DNA from: Ciceribacter sichuanensis
GTDB taxonomy: Bacteria; Pseudomonadota; Alphaproteobacteria; Rhizobiales; Rhizobiaceae
NCBI RefSeq assembly: GCF_024055605.1
Contig: NZ_JAMXLX010000001.1
Location: 744,001-808,000, forward strand
DNA: 64,000 bases
Reading direction: 5' to 3'
Of this stretch, positions 34,371 through 43,598 are shown piece after piece. Within the stretch, counting starts at the first letter, position 1. Each line of letters begins with the position of its first letter. Below the pieces are notes generated by a model that was not told the origin of the DNA, did not search any database, and saw only the letters and a list, made by a program, of their open reading frames with translations. Both the position numbers and the translations under genes were made by a program.

Positions 34371-37049
34371 ATGAGGAAGTGGGTATACACTTTCGGCAAC
34401 GGAAAGGCCGAGGGTGGGGCGGAGGATCGTGAACATCTGGGAGGCAAGGGCGCCAATCTCGCGGAGATGGCGAGCCTGGGTCTTCCGGTGCCGCCGGGCC
34501 TCACCATCATCACCGATGCCTGTTCCTGGTATTATCAGAATGGCCGTGGATTGCCCGATGACCTGAAGGAACAGGTACTGGAAGGCATAAAGGGCATGGA
34601 GCTTGCGACCGGTCGCGGCTTCGGAGATGCCAACCAACCGCTCCTTCTGTCCGTCCGCTCTGGCGCCCGCACCTCCATGCCCGGCATGATGGATACCGTT
34701 CTGAACCTGGGCCTTAACGACCACACGGTCGAGGCGCTGGGCCACAATGCGGGTGACGCCCGCTTTGCCTGGGATAGTTACCGTCGCTTCATCCAGATGT
34801 ATGGCGATGTCGTCATGGGTCTCGATCACGAGGTCTTCGCGGAAATTCTGGAAGACGAGAAGGCTCGTTTCGGCCATGAACTCGACACCGATCTCTCCGC
34901 GGTCGAATGGCAGCACGTCACCGCCCTGTTCAAGCAGGTGATCGAAGAGGAACTGGGCGAATCCTTCCCGCAGGATCCGCATGTCCAGCTCTGGGGGGCG
35001 ATCGGCGCCGTTTTCCGCAGCTGGATGAACCCGCGCGCAGTAACCTACCGCATGCTTCACAATATTCCGGCGGAGTGGGGAACGGCCGTCACCGTTCAGG
35101 CCATGGTGTTTGGCAATCTCGGTTCGACATCCGCAACTGGTGTCGCCTTCACCCGCAACCCCTCGACCGGTGAAAAGTCGCTCTACGGCGAATTCCTCGT
35201 CAATGCCCAGGGCGAGGACGTCGTGGCCGGTATCCGTACGCCCCAGTCCATCACCGAGGCCGCTCGCATCGATTCCGGCTCCGACAAGCCGTCGCTGGAA
35301 AAGGTCATGCCGGAAGCCTTCGCCGAGTTCAGCCGCATCTGTGGCAGGCTGGAATCGCACTATCGCGACATGCAGGACCTCGAATTCACCATCGAGCGCG
35401 GCAAGCTGTGGATGCTGCAGGCCAGAAGCGGCAAGCGCACCACCAAGGCGGCGATGAAGATCGCCGTCGATATGGTCTCCGAGGGGTTGATCAGCGAGAA
35501 GGAGGCGGTCCTGCGTATCGATCCTGCATCGCTCGATCAGTTGCTGCACCCGACCATCGATCCCAAGGTCGACCGCCACGTCATCGGTTCGGGCCTGCCT
35601 GCTTCGCCGGGTGCGGCGACCGGTGAGATCGTCTTTACCGCGGAAGAGGCGGTCGAGGCGGAGGAAGAGGGACGCAAGGTCATCCTCGTGCGCGTCGAGA
35701 CCAGCCCGGAAGATATTCACGGCATGCATGCGGCCGAAGGCATCCTGACCACGCGCGGGGGCATGACCAGCCACGCGGCCGTCGTCGCCCGTGGTATGGG
35801 CATTCCCTGTGTTGCCGGTGCCGGCACCATGCGCGTTGATCTCAGGAACGAAATGCTGATCGGCATGGGCGTGACGCTCCGCAAGGGAGATATCATCACC
35901 ATCGACGGTTCTTCCGGCCAGGTTCTCAAGGGCGAAGTGCCGATGCTGCAACCGGAACTTTCCGGCGATTTCGCACAGTTGATGGAATGGGCCGACAAGA
36001 CGCGCCGCATGACCGTGCGCACCAATGCCGACACGCCCGTCGATGCACGCGCGGCGCGCTCCTTCGGCGCGGAGGGTATCGGCCTTTGCCGTACGGAGCA
36101 CATGTTCTTCGAGGGCGACCGCATTCAGGTGATGCGCGAGATGATTCTCGCCGAGGACGAGACGGGACGGCGGGCCGCGCTCGACAAGCTCCTGCCGATG
36201 CAACGCTCCGACTTCACCGAGCTTTTCGTCATCATGCACGGCCTGCCAGTGACGATCCGCCTGCTCGATCCGCCATTGCACGAATTCCTGCCGAAAACCG
36301 ACGAGGAAATCGCGGAAGTGGCCGAGGCCATGGGCATGGAGCCACAGTTCCTGCGCCAGCGTGTCGATGCGCTGCACGAGTTCAATCCGATGCTCGGCCA
36401 TCGCGGTTGCCGTCTGGCGATTTCCTATCCCGAGATTGCCGAAATGCAGGCGCGGGCGATCTTTGAGGCTGCGGTTACCGCAGCCCGTGAGACCGGTGCA
36501 GCGGTTGTACCTGAGATCATGGTGCCGCTCGTTGGACTGCGTTCGGAGCTCGATTACGTCAAGGGCTGCATCGATCGCATCGCCACGGACGTGATGACCG
36601 AGGCGGGGCTCGAGATTTCCTACCTCGTCGGCACGATGATCGAGCTGCCGCGCGCAGCCCTTCGCGCCCATGTGATCGCGGAAGCCGCCGAATTCTTTTC
36701 CTTCGGCACCAATGACCTGACGCAAACCACCTTCGGCATCTCTCGTGACGATGCCTCCGCTTTCATTCCGACCTATCAGAAGAAGGGCATCATCGAGCAT
36801 GACCCGTTCATCTCGCTCGATTTCGACGGCGTGGGAGAGCTGATCCGCATTGCCGCCGAACGCGGGCGCCAGACGCGGCCCGACATGAAACTCGGGATCT
36901 GCGGCGAGCATGGCGGCGATCCGGCCTCCATCCATTTTTGCGAGAGCGTCGGACTCGACTACGTCTCCTGTTCGCCCTTCCGCGTACCTATCGCCCGGCT
37001 CTCTGCCGCGCAGGCGGCAATCGGCAAGGCCGCGAGACTGGATCAATAG
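34371..37049 (+). CDS. ppdK: Pyruvate phosphate dikinase
   Basis: 892 residues. It interconverts pyruvate + ATP + Pi with phosphoenolpyruvate + AMP + PPi. N-terminal ATP-grasp part (GGKGANLAEMASLGLPVPPGLTI, SVRSGARTSMPGMMDTVLNLG), the swivelling domain with the catalytic His468 in TRGGMTSHAAVVARG, and the C-terminal TIM-barrel PEP site (EGIGLCRTEHMFF, MLGHRGCRL, CGEHGGD). ATG 34371 has GGAGCAAAGG upstream. Its last 7 bp overlap the end of a converging gene. It supports gluconeogenic growth, as known in Sinorhizobium. Confidence 0.98.
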   Translation: MRKWVYTFGNGKAEGGAEDREHLGGKGANLAEMASLGLPVPPGLTIITDACSWYYQNGRGLPDDLKEQVLEGIKGMELATGRGFGDANQPLLLSVRSGARTSMPGMMDTVLNLGLNDHTVEALGHNAGDARFAWDSYRRFIQMYGDVVMGLDHEVFAEILEDEKARFGHELDTDLSAVEWQHVTALFKQVIEEELGESFPQDPHVQLWGAIGAVFRSWMNPRAVTYRMLHNIPAEWGTAVTVQAMVFGNLGSTSATGVAFTRNPSTGEKSLYGEFLVNAQGEDVVAGIRTPQSITEAARIDSGSDKPSLEKVMPEAFAEFSRICGRLESHYRDMQDLEFTIERGKLWMLQARSGKRTTKAAMKIAVDMVSEGLISEKEAVLRIDPASLDQLLHPTIDPKVDRHVIGSGLPASPGAATGEIVFTAEEAVEAEEEGRKVILVRVETSPEDIHGMHAAEGILTTRGGMTSHAAVVARGMGIPCVAGAGTMRVDLRNEMLIGMGVTLRKGDIITIDGSSGQVLKGEVPMLQPELSGDFAQLMEWADKTRRMTVRTNADTPVDARAARSFGAEGIGLCRTEHMFFEGDRIQVMREMILAEDETGRRAALDKLLPMQRSDFTELFVIMHGLPVTIRLLDPPLHEFLPKTDEEIAEVAEAMGMEPQFLRQRVDALHEFNPMLGHRGCRLAISYPEIAEMQARAIFEAAVTAARETGAAVVPEIMVPLVGLRSELDYVKGCIDRIATDVMTEAGLEISYLVGTMIELPRAALRAHVIAEAAEFFSFGTNDLTQTTFGISRDDASAFIPTYQKKGIIEHDPFISLDFDGVGELIRIAAERGRQTRPDMKLGICGEHGGDPASIHFCESVGLDYVSCSPFRVPIARLSAAQAAIGKAARLDQ

Positions 37050-37375
37050 CCGGGAACGGCCGGAACCTCACGCCGCAGATCCGGCTCGTCGTGGACGAAG
37101 GTGATCTGCAGCGTCGCCATCTGTTCGGATACTGGATCGGGCGTATCTGATGTTTCAGGACGCCGGTCGATATGGATGCCCGCTTCGTTCAGGAGATCGA
37201 AGAGTTTCGGATAGGCGCCTGCAGGTAGTGTAATGCGGATGTTGTTCATGATGTTTGAATACATCTGCACGTCATCGATCCATCCGCCGAGGGCATTGAC
37301 CGTGTCGAAGACGAATGTAGTGGCGTCCTTGCGCTCCCGACGCGTGATGGCGCTGAGCATGAGTAACCGTTTCAT
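37043..37375 (-). CDS. Conserved hypothetical protein
   Basis: 110 residues. The start is at 37373-37375 with GGAAGG upstream, a good ribosome site. The sequence has no membrane segment or signal; FVFDTVNALGGWIDDVQMYSNIMNNIRITLPAGAYPKLFDLLNEAGIHIDR looks like a folded alpha/beta core, followed by a polar tail. It overlaps the 3' end of ppdK by 7 bp in convergent orientation. I do not recognise a family and cannot assign a function. Confidence 0.65.
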   Translation of the reverse strand: MKRLLMLSAITRRERKDATTFVFDTVNALGGWIDDVQMYSNIMNNIRITLPAGAYPKLFDLLNEAGIHIDRRPETSDTPDPVSEQMATLQITFVHDEPDLRREVPAVPGY

Positions 37376-37497
37376 GGCCTGCCTTCCGATGGATACTTGT
37401 GCGGTGAGATTGCGTGCGGGCCGGATGACAAATCAAGTGGTTTGTGGAATAGCCCGTTGCTGACAGAAAACCGCATCAGCGGGGAAGCAGAATCGGG

Positions 37498-38445
37498 ATG
37501 AGTAAGCAACGCCAGCAACAGCGCGCGAAAAAACGGCGCCAGCAGCAGGGACAGTCGGCGACGGGCTCTCCGGCTACCGTTGCAGCCGTTCCGGTGCGCA
37601 GCACCGAAGATGCGGTTCCTGTGCCGGCCGGAACGAGACCCGATTTCCGTCGTATCCTCCGCTCGCCCTCCTTCCGCTGGTCGATTTCGCTGCTTCTGTT
37701 CGGCCTCTTCTTCCTGTTGCTGTCGCAGACGATCCCCCATGACTACGGCTTCATGGAACTGGGCTTCCTCTTCACCCTGTCAGTCTATGACATCGTTCTG
37801 GCCATGCTCGGCCTAGCAGTTGCCTGCGCCATGGCGCCGCGCGCGGCCGACATGCGCAATATCGTGCTGGTCTTCTTTTGCGTGCTGGCCGGCATGCTGA
37901 TGTTCTTCGACCCGATCTTCCAGGCAATCTTCGCAAGCCCGCTCGGCGACTATCTCTTCCTGATCGCGCCCGGCGCCGTCATGCTGACGGGCGCATCGCT
38001 GTGGCTTTCCGGCGTCTGGCGTCAGCGGGCCGTCATGCTGGCATCGGGCGTCGTCGCCTTCTCTATGTCCCTGTTCATCGGGCTCGACGATCTGGGCATC
38101 GGTATTTTCGATTTTACCGTCGGCACCGTCCTCTGCTCGCTCTGGCTGGTCGTCGCACCGGCGTTGCCGCTGCGTCGGTTCCGCGGTCCATGGCTCACCA
38201 TTCCATCCCGCATCGTTGGAAGCTGGCTGGTGGTGATCGGCATCATCGTCCTCGCCTCGCTCTATGTGCCCCTGCCGATGAAGGCACCGGCATTGCCCGA
38301 TCCCACCATGCCCGATGGCGGCACGCCGATGGAACTGCAGATCCCCGATGATGGTTCGGCCCCGACCTTGAACGGCGAGGAACTGCCGCTCGATCTGCTG
38401 GCGCCGGATGACGGGACGGGGATCGAAGACCAGTCTTCCCAGTGA
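37498..38445 (+). CDS. Hypothetical multi-spanning membrane protein
   Basis: 315 residues. A very basic, Gln-rich N-terminus (MSKQRQQQRAKKRRQQQGQS) is followed by about seven membrane helices (60-80, 92-112, 118-136, 145-165, 172-190, 195-215, 230-250). The C-terminal tail (270-315) is acidic and Pro/Asp-rich. The GLF/FLLL spans are clear. No family recognised. It is followed by the DUF1499 membrane protein 125 bp downstream, same strand. Confidence 0.75.
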   Translation: MSKQRQQQRAKKRRQQQGQSATGSPATVAAVPVRSTEDAVPVPAGTRPDFRRILRSPSFRWSISLLLFGLFFLLLSQTIPHDYGFMELGFLFTLSVYDIVLAMLGLAVACAMAPRAADMRNIVLVFFCVLAGMLMFFDPIFQAIFASPLGDYLFLIAPGAVMLTGASLWLSGVWRQRAVMLASGVVAFSMSLFIGLDDLGIGIFDFTVGTVLCSLWLVVAPALPLRRFRGPWLTIPSRIVGSWLVVIGIIVLASLYVPLPMKAPALPDPTMPDGGTPMELQIPDDGSAPTLNGEELPLDLLAPDDGTGIEDQSSQ

Positions 38446-38570
38446 TCCTGTCCCGCGACCCGCGCCAGTGATCCGGTCGGGGATGCGGGCCGCTTGTCGG
38501 TCTCGCGGGCAGCGGCTAAACAAGACGTTGACGTGCTTCGCTTTCTCCCCGCCATCACCGGTGCTTGCAG

Positions 38571-39479
38571 ATGACCATCCGCTACGACCGTCCCGTTTCC
38601 CGATCGGCCTTTCTGGCGCTGCAGCTTGGCTTCTTTTCAGCCGGCATGCTGGTGCTCGTCGTCCTCGCCCACCGTTTCGGTCCGCTGAAGGCTCCGGATT
38701 TCGTGGCGCTCGTGCTCCTCTCGGGCATTCCGGCAGCCCTTGCAGTGCCGCTCGCGCTGATCGGCCTTGCAAGGCTTTGGTCCGTCGGGGCGCTTGGCGG
38801 TATTGCAGCGTTGAAGGCGCTTATCCATGCCGCAATCCCGCTTGCCCTGATCGGCTTCGGCGCGTTTCGCTATTTCGATCGCCCGCTGATCTACGACGTC
38901 TCCACCGACCTGATCGATCCACCGGAATGGCTTTCGCCGCTTGCTGCCGACCAGCGCTGGCTGACGCGGCCGCCGGTCACCGAGGCAAGCCGGGAGCTGC
39001 AATACGCAGCCTATCCGGGGTTGACCGGTCGCCGTTACGACGGTGCGCTGGACCGCGTCTATGAGGCAGTCCGCAAGGTGGCGGATCAGGATCGTCTGGA
39101 GATCGTCACCAGTCGCGGGCAGGAATATGCCATGCCGGAATTCCAGCCGCGTACGGCAGGCGTACCGGAGGAGGAGGCCGCCGATGCCTTACCGCACAGT
39201 GTTCCCGTTCCCCAGCCTCGGCCGGAGCCGCAGGCGGCGCCGGTTTATGTCGGAGACGAACCGGAAGGCACGGTCCGCATTCAGGCGAAAACCCGGACCC
39301 TGATACTGGGGCTGCCTTTCGACGCGCTGATCCGTCTGCGCGAGGAAGAGGAAATGACGCTGGTCGATGTCCGGGTGGAAAGCCGGTACGGTCCGCACGA
39401 TCTCGGCATGGGGGCCGAAATCGCCGAACATTTCCTCCACATGCTGGATGCGGAGCTTCTCGGCGTCGCCGGAGACTGA
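38571..39479 (+). CDS. DUF1499 domain-containing membrane protein
   Basis: 302 residues. Three N-terminal membrane helices (about 15-35, 43-64, 77-100). A DUF1499 domain follows (about 110-300), with AAYPGLTGRRYDGALDRVYEAVRKVA, and TLVDVRVESRYGPHDLGMGAEIAEHFLHMLD near the end. A proline-rich linker (VPVPQPRPEPQAAPVY) interrupts it. Function unknown. ATG 38571 is used because a TTG two codons earlier is less likely. Confidence 0.85.
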   Translation: MTIRYDRPVSRSAFLALQLGFFSAGMLVLVVLAHRFGPLKAPDFVALVLLSGIPAALAVPLALIGLARLWSVGALGGIAALKALIHAAIPLALIGFGAFRYFDRPLIYDVSTDLIDPPEWLSPLAADQRWLTRPPVTEASRELQYAAYPGLTGRRYDGALDRVYEAVRKVADQDRLEIVTSRGQEYAMPEFQPRTAGVPEEEAADALPHSVPVPQPRPEPQAAPVYVGDEPEGTVRIQAKTRTLILGLPFDALIRLREEEEMTLVDVRVESRYGPHDLGMGAEIAEHFLHMLDAELLGVAGD

Positions 39480-39512
39480 CGTTCAGTCGTTTCCGGACGC
39501 TCCGCCAGTCTG

Positions 39513-40442
39513 TCAGCTCTTCCAGTAGACGCCGCCGAGCCGGGGTGGACCTTCGGTGAGCACCTCACCCTTTTCCACCAGATCCTCGATATGGGCGAGC
39601 ACGGAAAGTGCTGCCGCGCCATGAAGCCTGGGATCCGTCTCGCGGTAAATTGCCTTCACCATGTCGGGGATCAATCGGTCTCCACCGCGGATGCGCTCCA
39701 CGATGGCCCGCTCGCGCATCCGGCGATGAGTCCGGAGACCCCGCAGGAAGGCTGGGGGATTGTTGACCGGTCCGCCATGCCCGGGAAAATAAACCCTGTC
39801 TTCGCGGGCAAGCAGCCGCTCCAGAGAGGCCATGTAGTCGCCCATCGCGCCATCCGGCGGTGCGACGATCGAGGTCGCCCAGGCCATCACGTGATCGGCG
39901 GAAAAGACGATCCCCGTGCCGTCGAGCGCGAAAGCCGCATGATTGGCTGTGTGCCCGGGTGTGAGGATCGTGGTGAGGCGCCAGCCGTCGCCCTCCACGA
40001 TGTCACCCTCGCCAAGCGCGATGTCGGGTGCGAATTCGATGTCCGAGCTTTCGGCGAAGGGATTTGTCTCACCCTCATGCAAGGGTCGGGATGGCCGGTG
40101 AGGGCCTTCGGCAACCACCGTCGCCCCGGTCTCCGCCTTCAGCCGGCGTGTCAGCGGCGAATGGTCCTTGTGGGTGTGGCTGACGGCGATATGGGTTACC
40201 TCGCGGCCCGCAAGTGCGGCCATCAGTGCCCGGAAATGGGCTTCGTCCTCCGGGCCGGGATCGATCACGCAGACCGAACGGTCCCCGACGATATAGGTGT
40301 TGGTGCCGTGAAAGGTGAAGGGGCTCGGATTGTTGACCGTGATCCTCTGCACTCTGTTTGCCACCGGAACGGCCTCGCCATAGGATGGCTGGAAGCTGAG
40401 ATCGAACTCGGGAGGCTTCGGCGTGTCGCGAGGTTCGCTCAT
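39513..40442 (-). CDS. MBL-fold metallo-hydrolase
   Basis: 309 residues of the metallo-beta-lactamase fold. The metal motif HTHKDH lies in HIAVSHTHKDHSPL, the second His in LTPGHTANHAAF, and the Asp bridge in VFSADHVMAW; the PGHGGPV near the C-terminus supplies another ligand. The C-terminal helical wing resembles LACTB2-like hydrolases, so RNA or thioester substrates are both conceivable. It overlaps the preceding cupin gene by 4 bp, so the two are coupled. Confidence 0.93.
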   Translation of the reverse strand: MSEPRDTPKPPEFDLSFQPSYGEAVPVANRVQRITVNNPSPFTFHGTNTYIVGDRSVCVIDPGPEDEAHFRALMAALAGREVTHIAVSHTHKDHSPLTRRLKAETGATVVAEGPHRPSRPLHEGETNPFAESSDIEFAPDIALGEGDIVEGDGWRLTTILTPGHTANHAAFALDGTGIVFSADHVMAWATSIVAPPDGAMGDYMASLERLLAREDRVYFPGHGGPVNNPPAFLRGLRTHRRMRERAIVERIRGGDRLIPDMVKAIYRETDPRLHGAAALSVLAHIEDLVEKGEVLTEGPPRLGGVYWKS

Positions 40443-40735
40443 TTGTACTCGATCTCGATGAATGACATCGGCTCGGCTCCGCCATTGACGACATTGTGCT
40501 CCACGCCGGCATCCCGCCGATAGACTTCACCGGCCTTGCTCGTCACCCGGCGTTCGCCGCCCGCATCCTCGATGAGGAACTGGCAGTCGGTCATAGGTAC
40601 GACGACATAGCCCATGCCGTGGACATGATGGCCGGTGGCGGCGCCCGGCTCGAAATCCCAGCGCGTTACGCGCACCACGGCATCATCGATCAGGATCGTG
40701 GGAATGGCGGGCGGTCGGGCGGAATATCCAGGCAT
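40439..40735 (-). CDS. Cupin domain-containing protein
   Basis: 98 residues of a single cupin barrel: VRVTRWDFEPGAATGHHVHGMGYVVVPM gives the first metal motif (HHVHG), RRDAGVEHNVVNGG the second. Such small cupins are dioxygenases, isomerases or sensors. The ATG at 40733-40735 is chosen over 40751 because AGGAG lies 6 bp upstream of it. It overlaps the MBL-fold gene (ATGA). A role in the same small-molecule pathway is inference. Confidence 0.9.
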   Translation of the reverse strand: MPGYSARPPAIPTILIDDAVVRVTRWDFEPGAATGHHVHGMGYVVVPMTDCQFLIEDAGGERRVTSKAGEVYRRDAGVEHNVVNGGAEPMSFIEIEYK

Positions 40736-41026
40736 CTGCAGCTCCTGTCGCATTGCGGTATGACCTCAGATATCGGCCGAAGCGCTGCATTCGTAAAGGG
40801 GCTTTCCGTAGGGTGGCGGGGAAGGGGTAATCGATCCGGCGCGAGGCCGCCGTTCCGCAGAGCGCGGCGTCCCTGGTATGTCCCATCCCTATGTGGTTTT
40901 GCCTGCGGAAGAAGAACGAGAAGTCAAAAAAACGCGCTGGGGTCATTGCCGCCGGACGGTGGCTTTGCTAATCAGGCGGCCACTCGCGGATCCGGGGGCT
41001 CAAGGCCTGTAACCGATCTGTCCTGA

Positions 41027-41101
41027 TGGGGCGTCGCCAAGCGGTAAGGCACCGGTTTTTGGTACCGGCATTCCCAGGTTCGAATCCTGGCGCCCCAGCC
41101 A
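41027..41101 (+). tRNA. tRNA-Gln (anticodon TTG)
   Basis: Acceptor stem TGGGGCG / CGCCCCA, D arm GCC-AAGCGGTAA-GGC, anticodon stem CCGGT / ACCGG around TTTTGGT (anticodon TTG at 41059-41061), T arm CCAGG-TTCGAAT-CCTGG, discriminator G, encoded CCA. The 290 bp before it hold no gene that I can support. Confidence 0.97.
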
Positions 41102-41430
41102 CCTTCCTGTATTTTATCAAATATGACAGTAGCCGTTCCGCGGTAGCCAACTGTTAACTTGGGCCTGTTTATAAAAACCGGGCTTCCACAAGGTATTGCG
41201 TAGCGAAGAGCGTTGGTTTCGAGTTTCCTTGGGAGGACGTCATCCACGGCGTCCTCCGCAAGACGCTTCCTGTGGGAAGCATCGCGCCTTACATCCGATT
41301 GGCGCAGTATTTCCAGAATTTTGTCGACCGAATTCCCGTCCGCAGTCTTCTGCCGGAAGGGGGCTTGTTTTTGTGCACGGTCGAAAAAAAGCCCCCGAAC
41401 CGTCTTCGGGGGCTTTGATGTTCGTGCGAC
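41102..41430. other. Intergenic region with several stem-loops
   Basis: About 330 bp between tRNA-Gln and the lipoprotein end. Stems: GGAGGACG / CGTCCTCC (41232-41257) and GCTTCC-TGTG-GGAAGC (41265-41280), then the terminator at 41384-41416. No coding frame is convincing. Possibly the tRNA transcript trailer or a small RNA. Confidence 0.5.
41384..41416 (-). terminator. Rho-independent terminator of the lipoprotein gene
   Basis: AAAGCCCCCGAA / TTCGGGGGCTTT, 12 pairs with a 5-nt loop; on the minus strand T7 follows. It lies 15 bp after the lipoprotein stop. Confidence 0.92.
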
Positions 41431-41835
41431 TTATTCGGCCGTCAGGAACTCTTCGCAGTAGCTCTTGCCGCCATCGGTGCCGGGCTTGTCGAGAAGCGTA
41501 CGGACGCCGCGAATCACGTAATCGGAGGAAACGGTGAGCTGTACTTCGCAGCGCAGGTATTCCGAACGGGCCGGTTTCAAAAGCTTGCCCTTTTTGCCAT
41601 CTCCGAGATCTTCGTAGACCGCTGCAATCGTCCGGGTCTTGTAGCCGCCGCGCCAAGTGTACAGCGTGGTTCCGCCGCTTGCGGAATCGGCCGTCGGCGG
41701 GCCGAACTTGGCGAAGAAGGCTCCGGCCGGCTGGCCGTTCCAGCGCGACTCGATGCCGTTCTTGCTAATGCTCGTTGTTGTGCAGCCGGCAAGCGCCAGC
41801 AAGACGCCTGCCATGGTGATCACGCGGAAATTCAT
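41431..41835 (-). CDS. Putative lipoprotein, conserved hypothetical
   Basis: 134 residues. Signal with lipobox LAGC (MNFRVITMAGVLLALAGC), lipidated on Cys18. The mature part resembles small outer-membrane-assembly-type lipoproteins: IESRWNGQPAGAFFAKFGPPTADSASGGTTLYTWRGGYK, ending with two Cys (YLRCEVQLTV and KSYCEEFL). The start at 41833-41835 follows AGGGA. No family recognised. A strong terminator follows. Confidence 0.82.
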   Translation of the reverse strand: MNFRVITMAGVLLALAGCTTTSISKNGIESRWNGQPAGAFFAKFGPPTADSASGGTTLYTWRGGYKTRTIAAVYEDLGDGKKGKLLKPARSEYLRCEVQLTVSSDYVIRGVRTLLDKPGTDGGKSYCEEFLTAE

Positions 41836-42124
41836 GTCTCTGTCCCTTGAGCTCTTGTTTGCGAGCCTGCCTGTCCTCGGTCCCAATTCCCCTGGCCCGC
41901 CGGCGTCTCGCATCTCCGGCTTTATCCCCAAACGAAGGTCGTGAAAATCATAAGTGACGGGAGTCCGTGCAATTTTTCTTGATGATGCTGCCGCGCCACG
42001 TTTGCCGGCCCACAAATCAGGGGCGGGCGGACAGCCTGTCGTGAAATTTTCATTTTTCTCGGAATTTTTCCTCCAACCCGCTTGTGCAACAAAAAAGGCT
42101 GGACTATAGAGGCGCCACTGGTCA

Positions 42125-42201
42125 CGGAGTGTAGCGCAGTCTGGTAGCGCACCACGTTCGGGACGTGGGGGTCGAGTGTTCGAATCACTCCACTCCGACC
42201 A
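42125..42201 (+). tRNA. tRNA-Pro (anticodon CGG)
   Basis: Acceptor CGGAGTG / CACTCCG, D arm GCGC-AGTCTGGTA-GCGC, anticodon arm CCACG-TTCGGGA-CGTGG (anticodon CGG), T arm GAGTG-TTCGAAT-CACTC, discriminator A, encoded CCA. Confidence 0.97.
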
Positions 42202-42901
42202 GTTTAAATACCTGATCCCGAACAGGTTTTCCCGATAAAAAAATAAGGACATAGCCTTCGGGCTGGCACGTTCTCCGTGGTCGGGATATCGCCTTTTCTG
42301 AACCTGCACAAATAACCTTCCGCGAAAGCTCCGGCAGACCTGCCGAGGGGCTTTTTTGTCGTTTCGGATACACGTTTTTGAAGGAGGGATGCACCTTGCC
42401 GGACGTTGTTATCGGCTTCGCGCTGGTCGGAAACGGTGGCGTTTTCCGCAGTATGAATTTTTGACTATTCGATTCGCTGCAATCGTCGCTTATCGAAACG
42501 GCCGAAAATTTACGACCAGGGCGGGACCCGCAAGTTTAAGGGGTAGGGGGACTGCGGGTCCCTGACCACCATCATGGTGGCTGGCACTCTGATAGCAGTT
42601 CATTTCGCAAGTGCATCATCGAATTGTGCTGGTTTCACAACCACTTGATGTGGTCCCTAAACCCGAGTGAACGACTGTTGCCCGGTTGTGCCGAAATGAA
42701 CCGGAATGAGCGGATTCATGGTCCGAAACTTCTGTTGAAATGCTTCCTGAGCACGTTCTCAACAACCGAATGCGGAAATAACAGCCGCAATGCGCTGGAT
42801 TTTCCCGCTGTTTCCCTCGATTAATCGAGGTCGTTGCAGGTGATTGCGATTACCGGCGACGTAGTGTGTTGCAGTCAGGTTTTTTGTTCAGGGATTTGTT
42901 T
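42202..42901. other. Long non-coding region with several dyads
   Basis: 700 bp after tRNA-Pro. A good terminator lies at 42325-42358 and may end the tRNA transcript. Further on: GGGACCCGCA / TGCGGGTCCC (42523-42562, 20-nt loop), CCACCAT-C-ATGGTGG (42566-42580), and the 16-bp palindrome CCTCGATTAATCGAGG (42815-42830). Two short frames (58-66 codons) lack convincing start signals or family features. Confidence 0.7.
42325..42358 (+). terminator. Rho-independent terminator downstream of tRNA-Pro
   Basis: AAGCTC-CGGCA / TGCCG-AGGGGCTT with a GACC loop, followed by six T residues, 124 bp after the tRNA. Confidence 0.78.
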
Positions 42902-43504
42902 GTGAAGAGCGCATTGATTTTCGGCTGGATGACGACCGTAGCGGTGTTTGCCGCGATGCCCGCCGCCGCGCAGAGCGCGTGGCAGGCAATCGAGAGAATC
43001 GAGACATATTCGATCCGCGGAGAGTCCGGTCCAGAGCTTTACGCTTCGATTGGCGAGCGAGGCCCGGTGATCGGTGGTGATGTGCGCGCCATCGCTCATA
43101 CAGGGTTCAAGCTCACCTGGAGGCGGGATTACCAGCAGCGTGGCGCATCCTGCGTCCTTGCGAGCGCCGTACCGAAACTCATCATCACCTACACCCTGCC
43201 CAAGCCTGCCAACTCCCTGCCGCCGGCTGTAAAACAGAAATGGGACCGATTCTATGCGGGCATTCAGGCGCATGAGCGCGTGCATGGCGATTTCATCAAG
43301 GACCTCGTCCACAAGATCGAGGCCGTCTCGGTCGGCCTGACCGTTGCCGACGATCCGGGCTGCAAGAGGATCCGGACCGAGCTGACGAGCAAGCTGGGTG
43401 AACTGTCGCGCGCCGAGCGGCAGCAGAGCCGCGATTTCGACCGCGACGAAATGAGCAACGGCGGCAATGTGCACCAGCTCATTCTTGCGCTGATCAACGG
43501 CTGA
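42902..43504 (+). CDS. DUF922 domain-containing putative zinc protease, secreted
   Basis: 200 residues from a GTG start with AGGGA upstream. A signal peptide (about 1-27, AAMPAAAQS) is followed by the DUF922 core: YSIRGESGPELYASIGERGPVIGG, WDRFYAGIQAHERVHGDFIKDL. HERVH fits HExxH, and the family was proposed to be zinc peptidases. The C-terminal NGGNVHQLILAL helix is typical. The 700 bp upstream hold palindromes that may regulate it. Periplasmic. Confidence 0.88.
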   Translation: MKSALIFGWMTTVAVFAAMPAAAQSAWQAIERIETYSIRGESGPELYASIGERGPVIGGDVRAIAHTGFKLTWRRDYQQRGASCVLASAVPKLIITYTLPKPANSLPPAVKQKWDRFYAGIQAHERVHGDFIKDLVHKIEAVSVGLTVADDPGCKRIRTELTSKLGELSRAERQQSRDFDRDEMSNGGNVHQLILALING

Positions 43505-43598
43505 TGAGAGAAAAACCCGGCCGGATGCTAACCGACTTTTCCGAGATCACCATTTAGGGCTAGTCTTCTATCCTGGGAGGGCTGGAGAACCACAGGGC

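Noticed and set aside
34107..37046. A 979-codon open frame on the minus strand opposite ppdK
   Set aside because: It is the complement of a complete, well-conserved ppdK. Its translation shows no domain and is rich in His/Arg/Gly, as expected for an antisense frame at high GC.
41027..42201. Possible integration hot spot at the two tRNA genes
   Set aside because: I looked for repeats of either tRNA 3' end and for an integrase nearby; neither is present.
42389..42565. A 58-codon frame beginning with AAGGAGGG next to ATG
   Set aside because: The ribosome-like sequence is only one base from the ATG, too close to work, and the product is basic and featureless; it runs into a hairpin.
42624..42824. 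A 66-codon plus-strand frame
   Set aside because: No ribosome site, no family resemblance, and it runs into the 16-bp palindrome.
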